A stretch of 50,515 bases of DNA, from NCBI GenBank assembly GCA_900319375.1, contig ONOI01000026.1:1-50515 (forward strand). Reading direction: 5' to 3'. Below, in pieces: positions 26,248-34,095 of this stretch. The notes beneath the pieces were generated by a model that was given only the letters and a program-made list of their open reading frames with translations, searched no databases and had not been told where the DNA came from. Every line of letters begins with the position of its first letter. Position 1 is the stretch's first letter. A program made the position numbers and the translations under genes. This DNA is from an uncultured Bacteroidales bacterium. GTDB lineage: Bacteria > Bacteroidota > Bacteroidia > Bacteroidales > UBA932.

Positions 26248-27560
26248 CCCTTCGAAGACTGCTTCTCGCCCTTCTGGCCGGCCTTTTGTGTCTCCCTGCC
26301 CCCGCTCAGATCGTGAACCGTCTGCGGGTAGACCAGGAGACCTTCCTGCGCTATGCCTACGGCCGAATGCAGCAGTTCAACCCGGACAACCTTGCCCTTG
26401 CAGATTCGATTTATGCGGCCGGAGTCCGAAAAGACGACTACCGCTACAAATGTCTGGCTCTCTCGCTGGAAATGCCAGTTCGCTTCGCCCAGCACGACTA
26501 CTCTCGGATGGACGAGACCGCGGCCGAGCTTAAGGACCTGCTGATCGAGCGCAAGGAAGCCCGCGACTTCTACTTCACCTCGCTCCACGAATACTGCGAG
26601 TACCTCGTCCGACTCGGCCGTGCGTCCGAAGCCATGCTCGAGGCGCGCGCGATGGGAAGGCTTGCCGGCTCGGAGAAACGGCCGTCCGGCAGGATGTATT
26701 CCTACCGCATCATCGGCCTTATCCACAGCTCGCGCGAGAACCACCACCTCGCCATCCGCAACCTCGAGGAGGCAGTCCAATACTGCAAGTCCGCCCGCGC
26801 GGAGCAGGACCTTCCGAACCTGTATATCCTTATCGCTCAGGAACATATAAAGCTGCGCAACTTCCCTAAGGCAGACCAGTACGTCGCGCTTGCAGACGAA
26901 TACGAGCGCTTCTTCCCATCTATCCGGATCCGGTCCATGATGACCCGCGCCAGCATCGCGTATGCCCGCGGCGATATCGACGGTTTCAGGCAGATCTATT
27001 ACGACCTGCTGCGCGATCCGCTCTACCGTATGCAGGCCGATGCCGACTCCCGCTATGGGCTTGATATCGACTACCTCCGCTCGCGCGGGCAGCTCGAACA
27101 GGCGCTCTCCCTTTCCGATTCGCTGGGGACGCAGCGCGGGCGCCTCGAACACAAACACGGCATCTACGCAGACATGCAGGACTATGACCATGCCTACGGC
27201 CAGCTCTCGCTCCTGATGCAGGACAAGGACTCCGTCTACATAAAAGTCCAGAACGAAGACCTCGCCATCCTCGATGCCGAGATGCACAACGCCCAGCTTC
27301 GCGAGGAAGCCCAGAAGCTGAAGGCCCGCAACCAGTTTACAGTAATGATAGGATTCCTGGTGATGTTCGCGATTGCGTTCTTTGCTATCCTGCTGAGTCA
27401 GTGGCAGCTACGCCACAACCTCGACGAGATGCGCCGCAAGAACAACCAGATGCTCGCGACCCGCCGCGCCTTCCAGAAAGCGATGGATGCGAAGGAGTCC
27501 GAGAACGCCTTCAAGATACAGATACTTCAGAACCGCAAGACAAATATGCTCAGATTATGA
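26244..27560 (+). CDS. TPR sensor-like membrane protein without kinase domain
   Basis: 438 residues. Signal peptide (MTLRRLLLALLAGLLCLPAPAQ), TPR-type helical repeats (about 45-330, for example HHLAIRNLEEAVQYCKSA), a membrane helix (about 366-387) and a C-terminal coiled coil (MRRKNNQMLATRRAFQKAMD on) of the kind that normally leads into HisKA. The protein stops there at RKTNMLRL, exactly where a kinase would begin. The stop overlaps the next ATG by 4 bp, so this is the designed end and not an obvious truncation. It looks like a third sensor of the cluster, only distantly similar to the other two. Confidence 0.82.
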   Translation: MTLRRLLLALLAGLLCLPAPAQIVNRLRVDQETFLRYAYGRMQQFNPDNLALADSIYAAGVRKDDYRYKCLALSLEMPVRFAQHDYSRMDETAAELKDLLIERKEARDFYFTSLHEYCEYLVRLGRASEAMLEARAMGRLAGSEKRPSGRMYSYRIIGLIHSSRENHHLAIRNLEEAVQYCKSARAEQDLPNLYILIAQEHIKLRNFPKADQYVALADEYERFFPSIRIRSMMTRASIAYARGDIDGFRQIYYDLLRDPLYRMQADADSRYGLDIDYLRSRGQLEQALSLSDSLGTQRGRLEHKHGIYADMQDYDHAYGQLSLLMQDKDSVYIKVQNEDLAILDAEMHNAQLREEAQKLKARNQFTVMIGFLVMFAIAFFAILLSQWQLRHNLDEMRRKNNQMLATRRAFQKAMDAKESENAFKIQILQNRKTNMLRL

Positions 27561-27979
27561 AAGTAAAGAATTTGTTCAAATACCATATCAGCGAAATGAT
27601 CGCGCTGCTCGTCTTCCTTGTAGGCTCCGCGCTCGGTATGCTGGGACTTATCCAGAAAGTGCCCCTGGCTGTCGGTATCCTGGGTATAGTAATCCTTGCG
27701 ACAGGTCTTTTCTTCTTCTGTATACGCTACACCTCCGAAAAGGTGTACAAAGACTACTATAAAGACTCCTACGAGATAGAACACGAAACTATCGAGGAAG
27801 AAATCCGAAAGTCGATGGTCTATCACCGCTATCAGGAGGCCGTTCTATCCCGCTACGAGAGCGCCTGCCGCGACCTCGGACTGGTCGACGAGCAGAAGGA
27901 CTGGCTCCTTGACCTGCTGATGCAGGAGAAGGACAAGGTAGACGAAGAGCTCCGCTCCCAGGGCGGCGGCCACATCTAG
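27557..27979 (+). CDS. Small two-helix membrane protein
   Basis: 140 residues from the ATG at 27557 that overlaps the previous stop (ATGA). Two adjacent membrane helices (about 13-33 and 37-58) are followed by a charged, helical cytoplasmic tail (EIEHETIEEEIRKSMVYHRY on). No known domain. As last gene of the coupled operon it is likely part of the same signalling complex. The final 4 bp overlap the stop of the convergent mutarotase gene. Confidence 0.75.
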   Translation: MKVKNLFKYHISEMIALLVFLVGSALGMLGLIQKVPLAVGILGIVILATGLFFFCIRYTSEKVYKDYYKDSYEIEHETIEEEIRKSMVYHRYQEAVLSRYESACRDLGLVDEQKDWLLDLLMQEKDKVDEELRSQGGGHI

Positions 27980-29016
27980 CGGACCCCGAAACGGTAGATG
28001 CAGGTGTGGGTATAAGTCTCGCCCGGACGAAGAATGACGGGCGTAAAATCCGGATGATTTACAGCATCCGGATATTTTTGTGTCTCCAGGGCGAGTGAGA
28101 AGCGGTACTCATCGCCTGTGAAGAAGTTTCCGCTGTAGAACTGCAGGCCTGGCTGGTCTGAAAGGACCTCGACATAGCGTCCGCTTACCGGATCGTAGAC
28201 GCAGCAGACCTGCTCCACGCCCTCAGTTGTCTTGTCTATACACCAGTTGTGGTCATAACCACGGGCGTTTCGAAGCTGCTCGTTGTCAAAGCCAATGCGC
28301 TCGCCGATGAGATGGGGCTGACGGAAATCGAAGGGAGTCCCTTCGACCGGCGCGATCTCCCCGGTCGGGATGCTTTCCGCGTCGATGGGGATATAGTGGG
28401 ATGCGTTAATCTGCATCAAATATTCCTCGACACTTCCCTGGCCGTCTCCGCGAAGGCAGAAGAAGGGGTGATGGGTGATGTTGACGGGAGTTGCCTTGTC
28501 TGTAGTTGCGAGGTAAGTGATGACGAACTCATCGCGCGAGGTGAGCGCATAAGTCATCGTAATGTCGAGGTTTCCGGGGTAGCCTTCGAGGCCGTCGGGA
28601 TGAAGGAGGTGGAAGCGGATCGAACTGTCGGAAAGCGCCTGGATGTCCCAGACGAGGTTGTCTACGCCCTTGAATCCGCCATGGAGAGTGTTATGGCCGT
28701 TGTCATTGACGGGGGTGTGATAAACGACGCCGTCTACCTCGAACTGCGCTCCTCCGATGCGGTTCGCGACCGGGCCCACGCAGGCGCCAAGGAACCGCTC
28801 CCCCGCCGGATTTATGTATTCGCGGGCGGTTTTGTGGCCGATGACTATGTTTGCGGAGTTGCCGTCCCGGTCGGGAGCCGTCAGCGACATTACCCTGGCT
28901 CCAAAATTGGTAACTTTCAGGCTGATATCGCCTGCGGATATTTCGTAAGTTTTGATTTCTTGTTTGCAGGCCAGCAAGGAAAGGGCTGAGAGCAACAATA
29001 CGATTGACTTTTTCAT
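27976..29016 (-). CDS. Galactose mutarotase (aldose 1-epimerase), lipoprotein
   Basis: 346 residues from ATG at 29016, which gives a standard lipoprotein signal (MKKSIVLLLSALSLLAC). The epimerase beta-sandwich follows: NFGARVMSLTAPDRDG, VGPVANRIGG, NDNGHNTLHGG with catalytic His, NITHHPFFCL with the second His, GYDHNW, and the late Glu in LALETQKYPDAVNHPDF. It interconverts alpha and beta anomers of aldoses. As a predicted lipoprotein it works outside the cytoplasm, fitting glycan breakdown alongside the nearby GH92 enzyme. Two further in-frame ATGs (29034, 29049) lie at or before the promoter box. Confidence 0.92.
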   Translation of the reverse strand: MKKSIVLLLSALSLLACKQEIKTYEISAGDISLKVTNFGARVMSLTAPDRDGNSANIVIGHKTAREYINPAGERFLGACVGPVANRIGGAQFEVDGVVYHTPVNDNGHNTLHGGFKGVDNLVWDIQALSDSSIRFHLLHPDGLEGYPGNLDITMTYALTSRDEFVITYLATTDKATPVNITHHPFFCLRGDGQGSVEEYLMQINASHYIPIDAESIPTGEIAPVEGTPFDFRQPHLIGERIGFDNEQLRNARGYDHNWCIDKTTEGVEQVCCVYDPVSGRYVEVLSDQPGLQFYSGNFFTGDEYRFSLALETQKYPDAVNHPDFTPVILRPGETYTHTCIYRFGVR

Positions 29017-29035
29017 TGGTTCAGTGGTTTTCATG

Positions 29036-29043
29036 TAAATATA
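29036..29043 (-). promoter_or_regulatory. -7 box of mutarotase gene
   Basis: TAAATATA reads TATATTTA on the minus strand, 7 of 8 to consensus. A start near 29029 gives a leader of about 13 bases to the ATG at 29016. Confidence 0.45.
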
Positions 29044-29081
29044 CTGCATTATTGTAAATCACGGATTTTCAGTATTGTCGA

Positions 29082-30482
29082 TTATTTAATCCACCCGCGT
29101 ATTGATTCCGCTTTAACTTTGAACCAGTTGTTGGAACTGTTTTCCAACAGACGGTATTCTGAATGATTGCCCCAAGAAGCTGGTTTGTCGGCGATTACCA
29201 TATCCTCGCCGGTGTCATTGGCTATGTAAGGACCGATCAGACTTTGCCATCCTCGTATACGGGAAACGCTCTCAGCCTGCCCTGTCCAAGGGTTGTCGAT
29301 GGAGGAGAAATCTCTGAGATACTCCGTATATTTATCGCGGAACTCACTGAACTCCAGAATTTTACTGATCAGAGGACACTCGTTTATTCCCCAGTGATAG
29401 GGATCCTGGCGGCCGGAGTCGTTCTGAGCCCCTACGTTGTGGGAAGTTCCGAGGGTATTGTCGTAGTCGTAGGGCAACATAAACACCTTATAGTTCTGGG
29501 GATCGCGGCTATTGAAATACAAGTAGTAGTTGTTCATATTGTTCCAATAGTCATCCCAATGGCCGAGCGCCACATTGGCTGCATACATCTTCAGAAGCAG
29601 ATCTACATCCATTGTCCTGGATATCCACTCCTTAAAATCTTCTCCTTTAAGTCGTATTATCCTGGTTATGAAGTCTTTGAGCTGATCACGCGCCGGAGCG
29701 AAGGTATCCGGGTTGTTGTCCTTAAGGTCATAGGCGTATGAGTTGGAGGAATTGTCGTCCTGGTGGAAGCGCCAGTTGTCCGTAGCGCTTAGGTTAGCTC
29801 CCCAGCCGCATTTCCAGAGCCACCCGTCGTCTCCCCCGAACAATTCAGAGCGCCTCTTTATATAGCGTTTGTCGATGGATTCTATCATGAGATAGACCCC
29901 ATAATTGACCGGCACATCGCTGCCTATATTGAAGTACAGCCTGCACCAGGAAGTCATAGGAGCGGTCCAGACGCCGTATTTTGCAAGAAGATCGTAGCTA
30001 TAGTGTTCTCTTATATAAGTCGGGTCCTCCTTCGCATATTTCAGATTGATTCGGCGTATTCCTTCGAAACTTCCCGTATCGGAAAATGTACGGGTATTGA
30101 GCCCGAAGTGGACGCGGCGCCAGAGCGGACTGGTAGAATTGTGGTCCTGACCGTTCCAGCCCTCCGGCCTCCTTCGCGAAGTGTTTCCCCTGAGCCTCAA
30201 TCCTACATTGTGACAGACAATGCTGCGGTCTTCGTCCTCGATCCTTACTTCCTTACACTGGACATATGCGTGTGTGGCGTTATCTTCGTCGTAGAGATGC
30301 AGCAGCCTGTTCCACTCCGCCGGGGTAATCGAGATGCTGAGTTTAGGGACCTTAGTTTCGTCGAACAATTCCTGAGCCTGTTCGAAGGTGCCTTTTTTCT
30401 CGGAACGCTTCGCTATAATGTCCTCTTTCCCACACGACACAACGGCGAGAAACACTAAGAGAATTAATATACGTCGGGACAT
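29082..30482 (-). CDS. CotH-like protein kinase-fold lipoprotein
   Basis: 466 residues with lipoprotein signal (RILILLVFLAVVSCGKE, Cys about 17). CotH-family features: an N-terminal beta domain with VPKLSISITPAEWNRLL and VGLRLRGNTSRR, then RRINLKYAKEDPTYIREHYS, NYGVYLMIESIDKRYI and MLPYDYDNTLGTS, which carries the conserved Asp pair of the kinase-like core. In Bacillus CotH phosphorylates spore coat proteins; Bacteroidetes members are surface lipoproteins of unknown substrate. Its -7 box is only 5 bp from the ATG, and it is divergent from the GH92 gene. Confidence 0.88.
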   Translation of the reverse strand: MSRRILILLVFLAVVSCGKEDIIAKRSEKKGTFEQAQELFDETKVPKLSISITPAEWNRLLHLYDEDNATHAYVQCKEVRIEDEDRSIVCHNVGLRLRGNTSRRRPEGWNGQDHNSTSPLWRRVHFGLNTRTFSDTGSFEGIRRINLKYAKEDPTYIREHYSYDLLAKYGVWTAPMTSWCRLYFNIGSDVPVNYGVYLMIESIDKRYIKRRSELFGGDDGWLWKCGWGANLSATDNWRFHQDDNSSNSYAYDLKDNNPDTFAPARDQLKDFITRIIRLKGEDFKEWISRTMDVDLLLKMYAANVALGHWDDYWNNMNNYYLYFNSRDPQNYKVFMLPYDYDNTLGTSHNVGAQNDSGRQDPYHWGINECPLISKILEFSEFRDKYTEYLRDFSSIDNPWTGQAESVSRIRGWQSLIGPYIANDTGEDMVIADKPASWGNHSEYRLLENSSNNWFKVKAESIRGWIK

Positions 30483-30487
30483 CAGCG

Positions 30488-30495
30488 CAAAGTTA
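30488..30495 (-). promoter_or_regulatory. -7 box of CotH gene (leaderless)
   Basis: CAAAGTTA reads TAACTTTG on the minus strand, 5 bp from the ATG at 30482. Confidence 0.7.
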
Positions 30496-30507
30496 GTCTT
30501 TTTTCCC

Positions 30508-30515
30508 TAACTTAG
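30508..30515 (+). promoter_or_regulatory. -7 box of GH92 gene (leaderless)
   Basis: TAACTTAG, one mismatch to TAnnTTTG, 7 bp before the ATG at 30523. Confidence 0.5.
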
Positions 30516-30522
30516 TACTCGT

Positions 30523-33054
30523 ATGAATACCCTGCTTCTGCTCCTAGTATCCTTGATCCCGTACGTAAACCCGTTCGTAGGGACAGACTTCCACGGCCAC
30601 ACCTTCCCGGGAGCCGTCTACCCCTTCGGCCAGATTCAGCTCAGTCCGGACACCCGTCCGAAACCGGGCGACTGGGACGGCTGCAGCGGCTACCATTACT
30701 CGGACAAAACGATCTACGGTTTCTCCCACACACACCTCAGCGGCACCGGCTGCGATGACTGGTGCGACATCCTGATCGTTCCCGGAGGGAAACCGTCGCG
30801 CTTCGGCCATGACCGCGAAAAGGCCTCGCCGGGATACTACGAAGTCTGGCTGGACGACACTCAGGTCCTGGCGAGGCTCGCGGTGGGCCGCCGAAGCGCC
30901 CTCCACGAATACACCTTCTCCCGCAATGCAGAGCTGACCCTGGACCTCAATCACCGCGACGCCCTCGAAGACTGGGCGATCGAGTTCGAGGGGAAAACCT
31001 GCCATGGACATAGAACCTCCAGCAGCTGGGCTCGCCACCAGCAGGTCCACTTCTACATAGAGTTTGACCAGCCTATCGCGGGCAAGCAGGTCGGCGATGC
31101 CAGGGCGAGCATCCGTTTCCGAGGAAAAAAGCTCACGCTGCGCGTAGGAATCTCCTCCGTTTCGTGGGAAAACGCGCGCGATAACCTCAAAAGCGACTGG
31201 CCAAAGTCCCTGGGCGCCCTGCGCAAATCGACCGAAAAAGCCTGGAACGCCTACCTATCCAAGCTCGAAAGCCCGCAGAATGACCGTGAACACAAAACAC
31301 GCTTCTACACCGCCCTCTATCATACCTCTATCCACCCCAGCCTTTATAGCGACGCTAACGGCGAGTATCGCGGAATGGACGGCCAGGTCCACCGCGCCGA
31401 CGGATGGGACCGCTACACCGTCTTCTCGCTCTGGGACACCTTCCGCGGCCTCCATCCCCTGCTCGCAGAGATCGAGCCCGGGCTCACGGTCGACTTTATC
31501 CGCTCGATGCTGTCTGTCTACGACCAGGCTGGCAAACTGCCCGTCTGGGAGCTTTCTGGCTGGGAAACCAACTGCATGATCGGATACAACAGCGCCCCGG
31601 TCATTGCAGACGCGATTGCCCGCGGCCTGCAGGGCTTCGACTATGAGAAAGCGTTCGAGGCGCTGGTTGCCTCGGCCCATAACCCCGCCTTCGGGATGGA
31701 CAGTTTCCGCCGCAATGGCCTCGTTCTGGCCGACGACGAACATGAGAGCGTCTCGAAGACCCTCGAATACGCGTTCGACGACTGGTGTGTGGCCCAAGTC
31801 GCGCTCCGCCTTGGCCATATGAAAGAATATGAGGAGTTTATGACTTCCGCTCAATATTGGAAAAACGTCCTTGACCCGCAGAGCCTTTTCATGCGCCCGA
31901 GGCTCAACGGCCGCTGGCTTACTCCCTTCGAGCCGCGCGAGGTCAACAATCACTATACGGAGGCCAATTCGTGGCAATACAGTTTCTTCGTGCCCCACGA
32001 TATAGACGGGCTGGCAGCCGCGCTCGGCGGTACACAGGCCCTCGAGGCGCGGCTGGACGCCCTCTTCTCGGCGCCCGAAAAGACTACCGGCCGGACCCAG
32101 GCAGACATTACCGGCCAGATCGGGCAGTACGCCCATGGCAATGAGCCGAGCCACCACATCGCCTACATCTACGATGCCGTCGGCCGGCCGGAAAAGCGCA
32201 GGGCGATAGTAGACCGTATCCTCGAGACGCTGTATTCGAGCGCGCCGGACGGTCTTTGCGGCAACGAAGACTGCGGCCAGATGAGCGCATGGTATGTCCT
32301 TTCCGCGCTGGGACGCTATCCCCTATGTCCTGTTTCGAACGCGCAGTCCAGCCCGGCCGTGGAGCCTATTGTAACCAACCCAGCGTTCGTGATGGAAAAC
32401 GATATGTTTGCCGACTCGCTGATTGTTTCTATTATCGGCGAGGGAACGATCCGCTATACGGTTGGAGGCGGGCCGGAGAAGGTCTACGACGGCCCGTTTA
32501 CGGTAAGGGAAGCGTGCGAGCTGGCGGCATGGGCCGAAAAGGACGGCCGAAAGAGTTTCGTTACGCGTTGTAAGATAAGGAAGGTCCTTAGCGACCGCGC
32601 TCTGCGTCTTGAGTCCCGCTACCTGCGCTCGTACAGCGCAGGAGGAGACGAGGGACTCATCGACGGGGCGCGCGGTCCGCTCAGCTGGCGAACCGGAGGC
32701 TGGCAGGGCTATCAGAGCACAGACTTCGCAGCGGTCCTGGACCTTAAGGAAGAGCGCCAGATCAGCGAGGTGGGAGTCGGATTCCTGCAGGACGCGAGAG
32801 CGTGGATATGGATGCCGCGCTACGTAGAGTTCAGCGTCTCTTCAGACGGCAAAACCTTCGTCCCGGCAGGCCGGCTGGATTGTACGGTAGAGCCTACCGA
32901 TATGACGGTACAGGTATGGGATGCTACGCTCCCGCTGGATTGCGCCGCCCGCTACGTCCGGGTAGTCGCTAAAAACCCCGGAACTATCCCCTCCTGGCAT
33001 CCTGGCGCGGGCGGCGAAGCCATCATCTTCACCGATGAGTTCTGGTACAGATAA
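30523..33054 (+). CDS. GH92 alpha-1,2-mannosidase with C-terminal F5/8-type domain
   Basis: 843 residues. GH92 hallmarks: YVNPFVGTDFHGHTFPGAVY right at the N-terminus, SGYHYSDKTIYGFSHTHLSG, LWDTFRGLHPL, GWETNCMIGYNSAPVIADA, HYTEANSWQYSFFVPHD (about 476-492, acid catalyst region) and NEDCGQMSAWYVLSALG (about 581-597). Such enzymes are Ca-dependent exo-mannosidases for yeast or host N-glycans. Residues about 700-843 form a discoidin-like carbohydrate-binding domain (WQGYQSTDFAAVLDL, RYVEFSVSSDGKTFVP). The leader MNTLLLLLVSLIP is unusually short for a signal peptide, so export is likely but not certain. Confidence 0.94.
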   Translation: MNTLLLLLVSLIPYVNPFVGTDFHGHTFPGAVYPFGQIQLSPDTRPKPGDWDGCSGYHYSDKTIYGFSHTHLSGTGCDDWCDILIVPGGKPSRFGHDREKASPGYYEVWLDDTQVLARLAVGRRSALHEYTFSRNAELTLDLNHRDALEDWAIEFEGKTCHGHRTSSSWARHQQVHFYIEFDQPIAGKQVGDARASIRFRGKKLTLRVGISSVSWENARDNLKSDWPKSLGALRKSTEKAWNAYLSKLESPQNDREHKTRFYTALYHTSIHPSLYSDANGEYRGMDGQVHRADGWDRYTVFSLWDTFRGLHPLLAEIEPGLTVDFIRSMLSVYDQAGKLPVWELSGWETNCMIGYNSAPVIADAIARGLQGFDYEKAFEALVASAHNPAFGMDSFRRNGLVLADDEHESVSKTLEYAFDDWCVAQVALRLGHMKEYEEFMTSAQYWKNVLDPQSLFMRPRLNGRWLTPFEPREVNNHYTEANSWQYSFFVPHDIDGLAAALGGTQALEARLDALFSAPEKTTGRTQADITGQIGQYAHGNEPSHHIAYIYDAVGRPEKRRAIVDRILETLYSSAPDGLCGNEDCGQMSAWYVLSALGRYPLCPVSNAQSSPAVEPIVTNPAFVMENDMFADSLIVSIIGEGTIRYTVGGGPEKVYDGPFTVREACELAAWAEKDGRKSFVTRCKIRKVLSDRALRLESRYLRSYSAGGDEGLIDGARGPLSWRTGGWQGYQSTDFAAVLDLKEERQISEVGVGFLQDARAWIWMPRYVEFSVSSDGKTFVPAGRLDCTVEPTDMTVQVWDATLPLDCAARYVRVVAKNPGTIPSWHPGAGGEAIIFTDEFWYR

Positions 33055-33296
33055 AAACAAAAAAAGACCTGCCAAAACAACTTGGTTTTGTGTTTTTGAT
33101 AATAATTACTACCTTTGCATTGAGATAATAAACCGTGATACGGATGGACAAAGGGTAGCGCGAAGTCCCCGCCAGCTTAATCCTCGCTCTTGAAGTAATT
33201 CCGCCACGTAGTCTTGGGGCAAAGCTAACAGGAGGTCAATATCCTCGCTCTTGAAGTAATTCCGCCACGTAGTCTTGGGGCAAAGCTAACAGGAGG
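33055..33296. other. Intergenic block with putative small RNA gene
   Basis: No coding frame. A weak hairpin CAAAAC/GTTTTG (33073-33078/33085-33090) followed by TGTTTTT may end GH92 transcription. It is followed by a promoter, a unique stretch and two perfect 61-bp repeats, the second running into a terminator at 33289-33318. Confidence 0.7.
33110..33117 (+). promoter_or_regulatory. Promoter of putative small RNA
   Basis: TTTG (33087-33090), 19-bp spacer and TACCTTTG (33110-33117): one of the best full promoters in the window. The spacer has TAATAATTA (33100-33108), a 9-mer also found in the HTH gene's palindrome at 34010-34029. Confidence 0.65.
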
Positions 33297-33301
33297 TCAA
33301 T
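33180..33301 (+). repeat. Perfect 61-bp tandem duplication
   Basis: 33180-33240 and 33241-33301 are identical over 61 bases, beginning ATCCTCGCTCTTGAAG and ending AGGAGGTCAAT. No spacer lies between them. Perfect identity suggests recent duplication or active maintenance. Confidence 0.97.
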
Positions 33302-33318
33302 TGGCCTCCTGTATTTTT
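33289..33318 (+). terminator. Terminator of putative small RNA
   Basis: ACAGGAGG (33289-33296), loop TCAATTGG, CCTCCTGT (33305-33312), then ATTTTT. The T-run exists only in the plus direction. The HTH stop codon (33297-33299) lies in the loop. Confidence 0.85.
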
Positions 33319-33989
33319 GTCTTGGCAGTATCGATAGCAGTAATACAATATTGAACTTTTTTCTTATCGCTTTGTTTAACACCAACCATCATTTTTACCA
33401 AACCAATTCCTGGGCAGTTGTAGGACATTCGTAACATACTCTTAAAACCTTTCTGGTTTTTCTTTTTCGGATTTGCCGGCGTGGTTTCTACTAATACGGC
33501 ATTTGTTAAGATGGCATCTAATTGAAGCACCGCTAGAGTAGATAGGTATGTCATCGATGCCTGCCCCGCAGTTTCCTCTAATGAAACATAACGAATGTTT
33601 ATATCGTCTTTGAGGTTAAAGTTGTATTTCTTCGCTTCTGGATTACGCTTCTTCCAGTCGTGGTAAAATGATAGAATAATCTGGTGACGACCGCGACGTT
33701 CTTCTGTTGAATCTCCTGTAGGGATATCATCTTCGGTAATAATACCATCCTTTTCATAAGGAGCGATGGGAATCTCACTCACATCCGGTTCCTCAATGTA
33801 GCCTACGAGCAACTCAAATGGCACGGCCATCACGTCTGCTGCCTTGTAGATGGTCTCTAGATTCTTGGATTTGAACAGAGCCTTCACATTCTGCTTCCGA
33901 ATTCCCATCTTTCTGGCGAACTCTGCTTTGGTCATCCCAATCTTCTCCAGCAGCGCCTCTCCCTTTGCTTCAAAGTATATCTGATTCAT
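33297..33989 (-). CDS. XRE-type HTH protein with uncharacterised C-terminal domain
   Basis: 230 residues. Residues 14-60 form a Cro/CI-type HTH (LEKIGMTKAEFARKMGIRKQ, NVKALFKSKNLETIYKAADV). After an acidic linker (EIPIAPYEKDGIITEDDIP), residues 100-228 form a second domain: IILSFYHDWKKRNPEAKKYN, SLEETAGQASMTYLSTLAVL, QLDAILTNAVLVETTP, GIGLVKMMVGVKQSDKKKVQ and YCITAID. I cannot name this domain; similar tails occur, as far as I recall, in uncharacterised Bacteroidales accessory proteins. Codon use is more A+T-rich than the neighbours, suggesting transfer. It is downstream of tRNA-Arg and probably represses itself through the palindrome at 34010-34029. Confidence 0.75.
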   Translation of the reverse strand: MNQIYFEAKGEALLEKIGMTKAEFARKMGIRKQNVKALFKSKNLETIYKAADVMAVPFELLVGYIEEPDVSEIPIAPYEKDGIITEDDIPTGDSTEERRGRHQIILSFYHDWKKRNPEAKKYNFNLKDDINIRYVSLEETAGQASMTYLSTLAVLQLDAILTNAVLVETTPANPKKKNQKGFKSMLRMSYNCPGIGLVKMMVGVKQSDKKKVQYCITAIDTAKTKIQEAN

Positions 33990-34005
33990 AATAATTCATT
34001 TTTTG

Positions 34006-34013
34006 TAAAGGTA
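34006..34013 (-). promoter_or_regulatory. -7 box of HTH gene
   Basis: TAAAGGTA reads TACCTTTA on the minus strand, 7 of 8 to consensus, 16 bp from the ATG at 33989. It overlaps the palindrome at 34010-34029. Confidence 0.5.
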
Positions 34014-34029
34014 ATAATTATTTATTACC
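34010..34029. promoter_or_regulatory. Palindromic operator candidate for HTH protein
   Basis: GGTAATAA (34010-34017), TTAT, TTATTACC (34022-34029): a perfect 8-bp dyad over the HTH gene's -7 box. This is the usual place for autorepression by an XRE-type protein. Confidence 0.55.
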
Positions 34030-34063
34030 CCGACAACAAAATAATCCACTTCCCCATGGCTAC

Positions 34064-34091
34064 AAAAAAGGCCCGCCACATGGCGAGCCTT
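34064..34091 (-). terminator. Terminator after tRNA-Arg
   Basis: On the minus strand AAGGCTCGCC pairs with GGCGGGCCTT (plus 34068-34077 with 34082-34091, one G-T pair) and is followed by TTTT. Confidence 0.8.
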
Positions 34092-34095
34092 CACG

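Larger units (their letters stand above)
33123..33318 (+). ncRNA. Putative small RNA with internal 61-bp duplication
   Basis: Bounded by a good promoter (33087-33117) and a strong terminator (33289-33318), about 196 nt, with no reading frame of note (a 4-codon ATG frame near 33143 only). About 57 nt of unique sequence precede two perfect 61-nt copies. Each copy ends with ACAGGAGGTCAAT; only the second is followed by the complementary CCTCCTGT, so either copy could in principle form the terminator stem. The 3' end is convergent with and overlaps the HTH gene's last codons. RNA status is inferred, not shown. Confidence 0.5.

Noticed and set aside
33180..33301. CRISPR array or integron attC sites
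   Set aside because: The two 61-bp copies abut with no spacer, no cas gene or integron integrase is present, and the AGCTAAC in the unit does not fit the attC core RYYYAAC.
33087..33989. Type III toxin-antitoxin locus
   Set aside because: The repeated RNA and terminator fit superficially, but the protein gene is convergent and has an HTH domain, not a ToxN-like fold downstream in the same direction.
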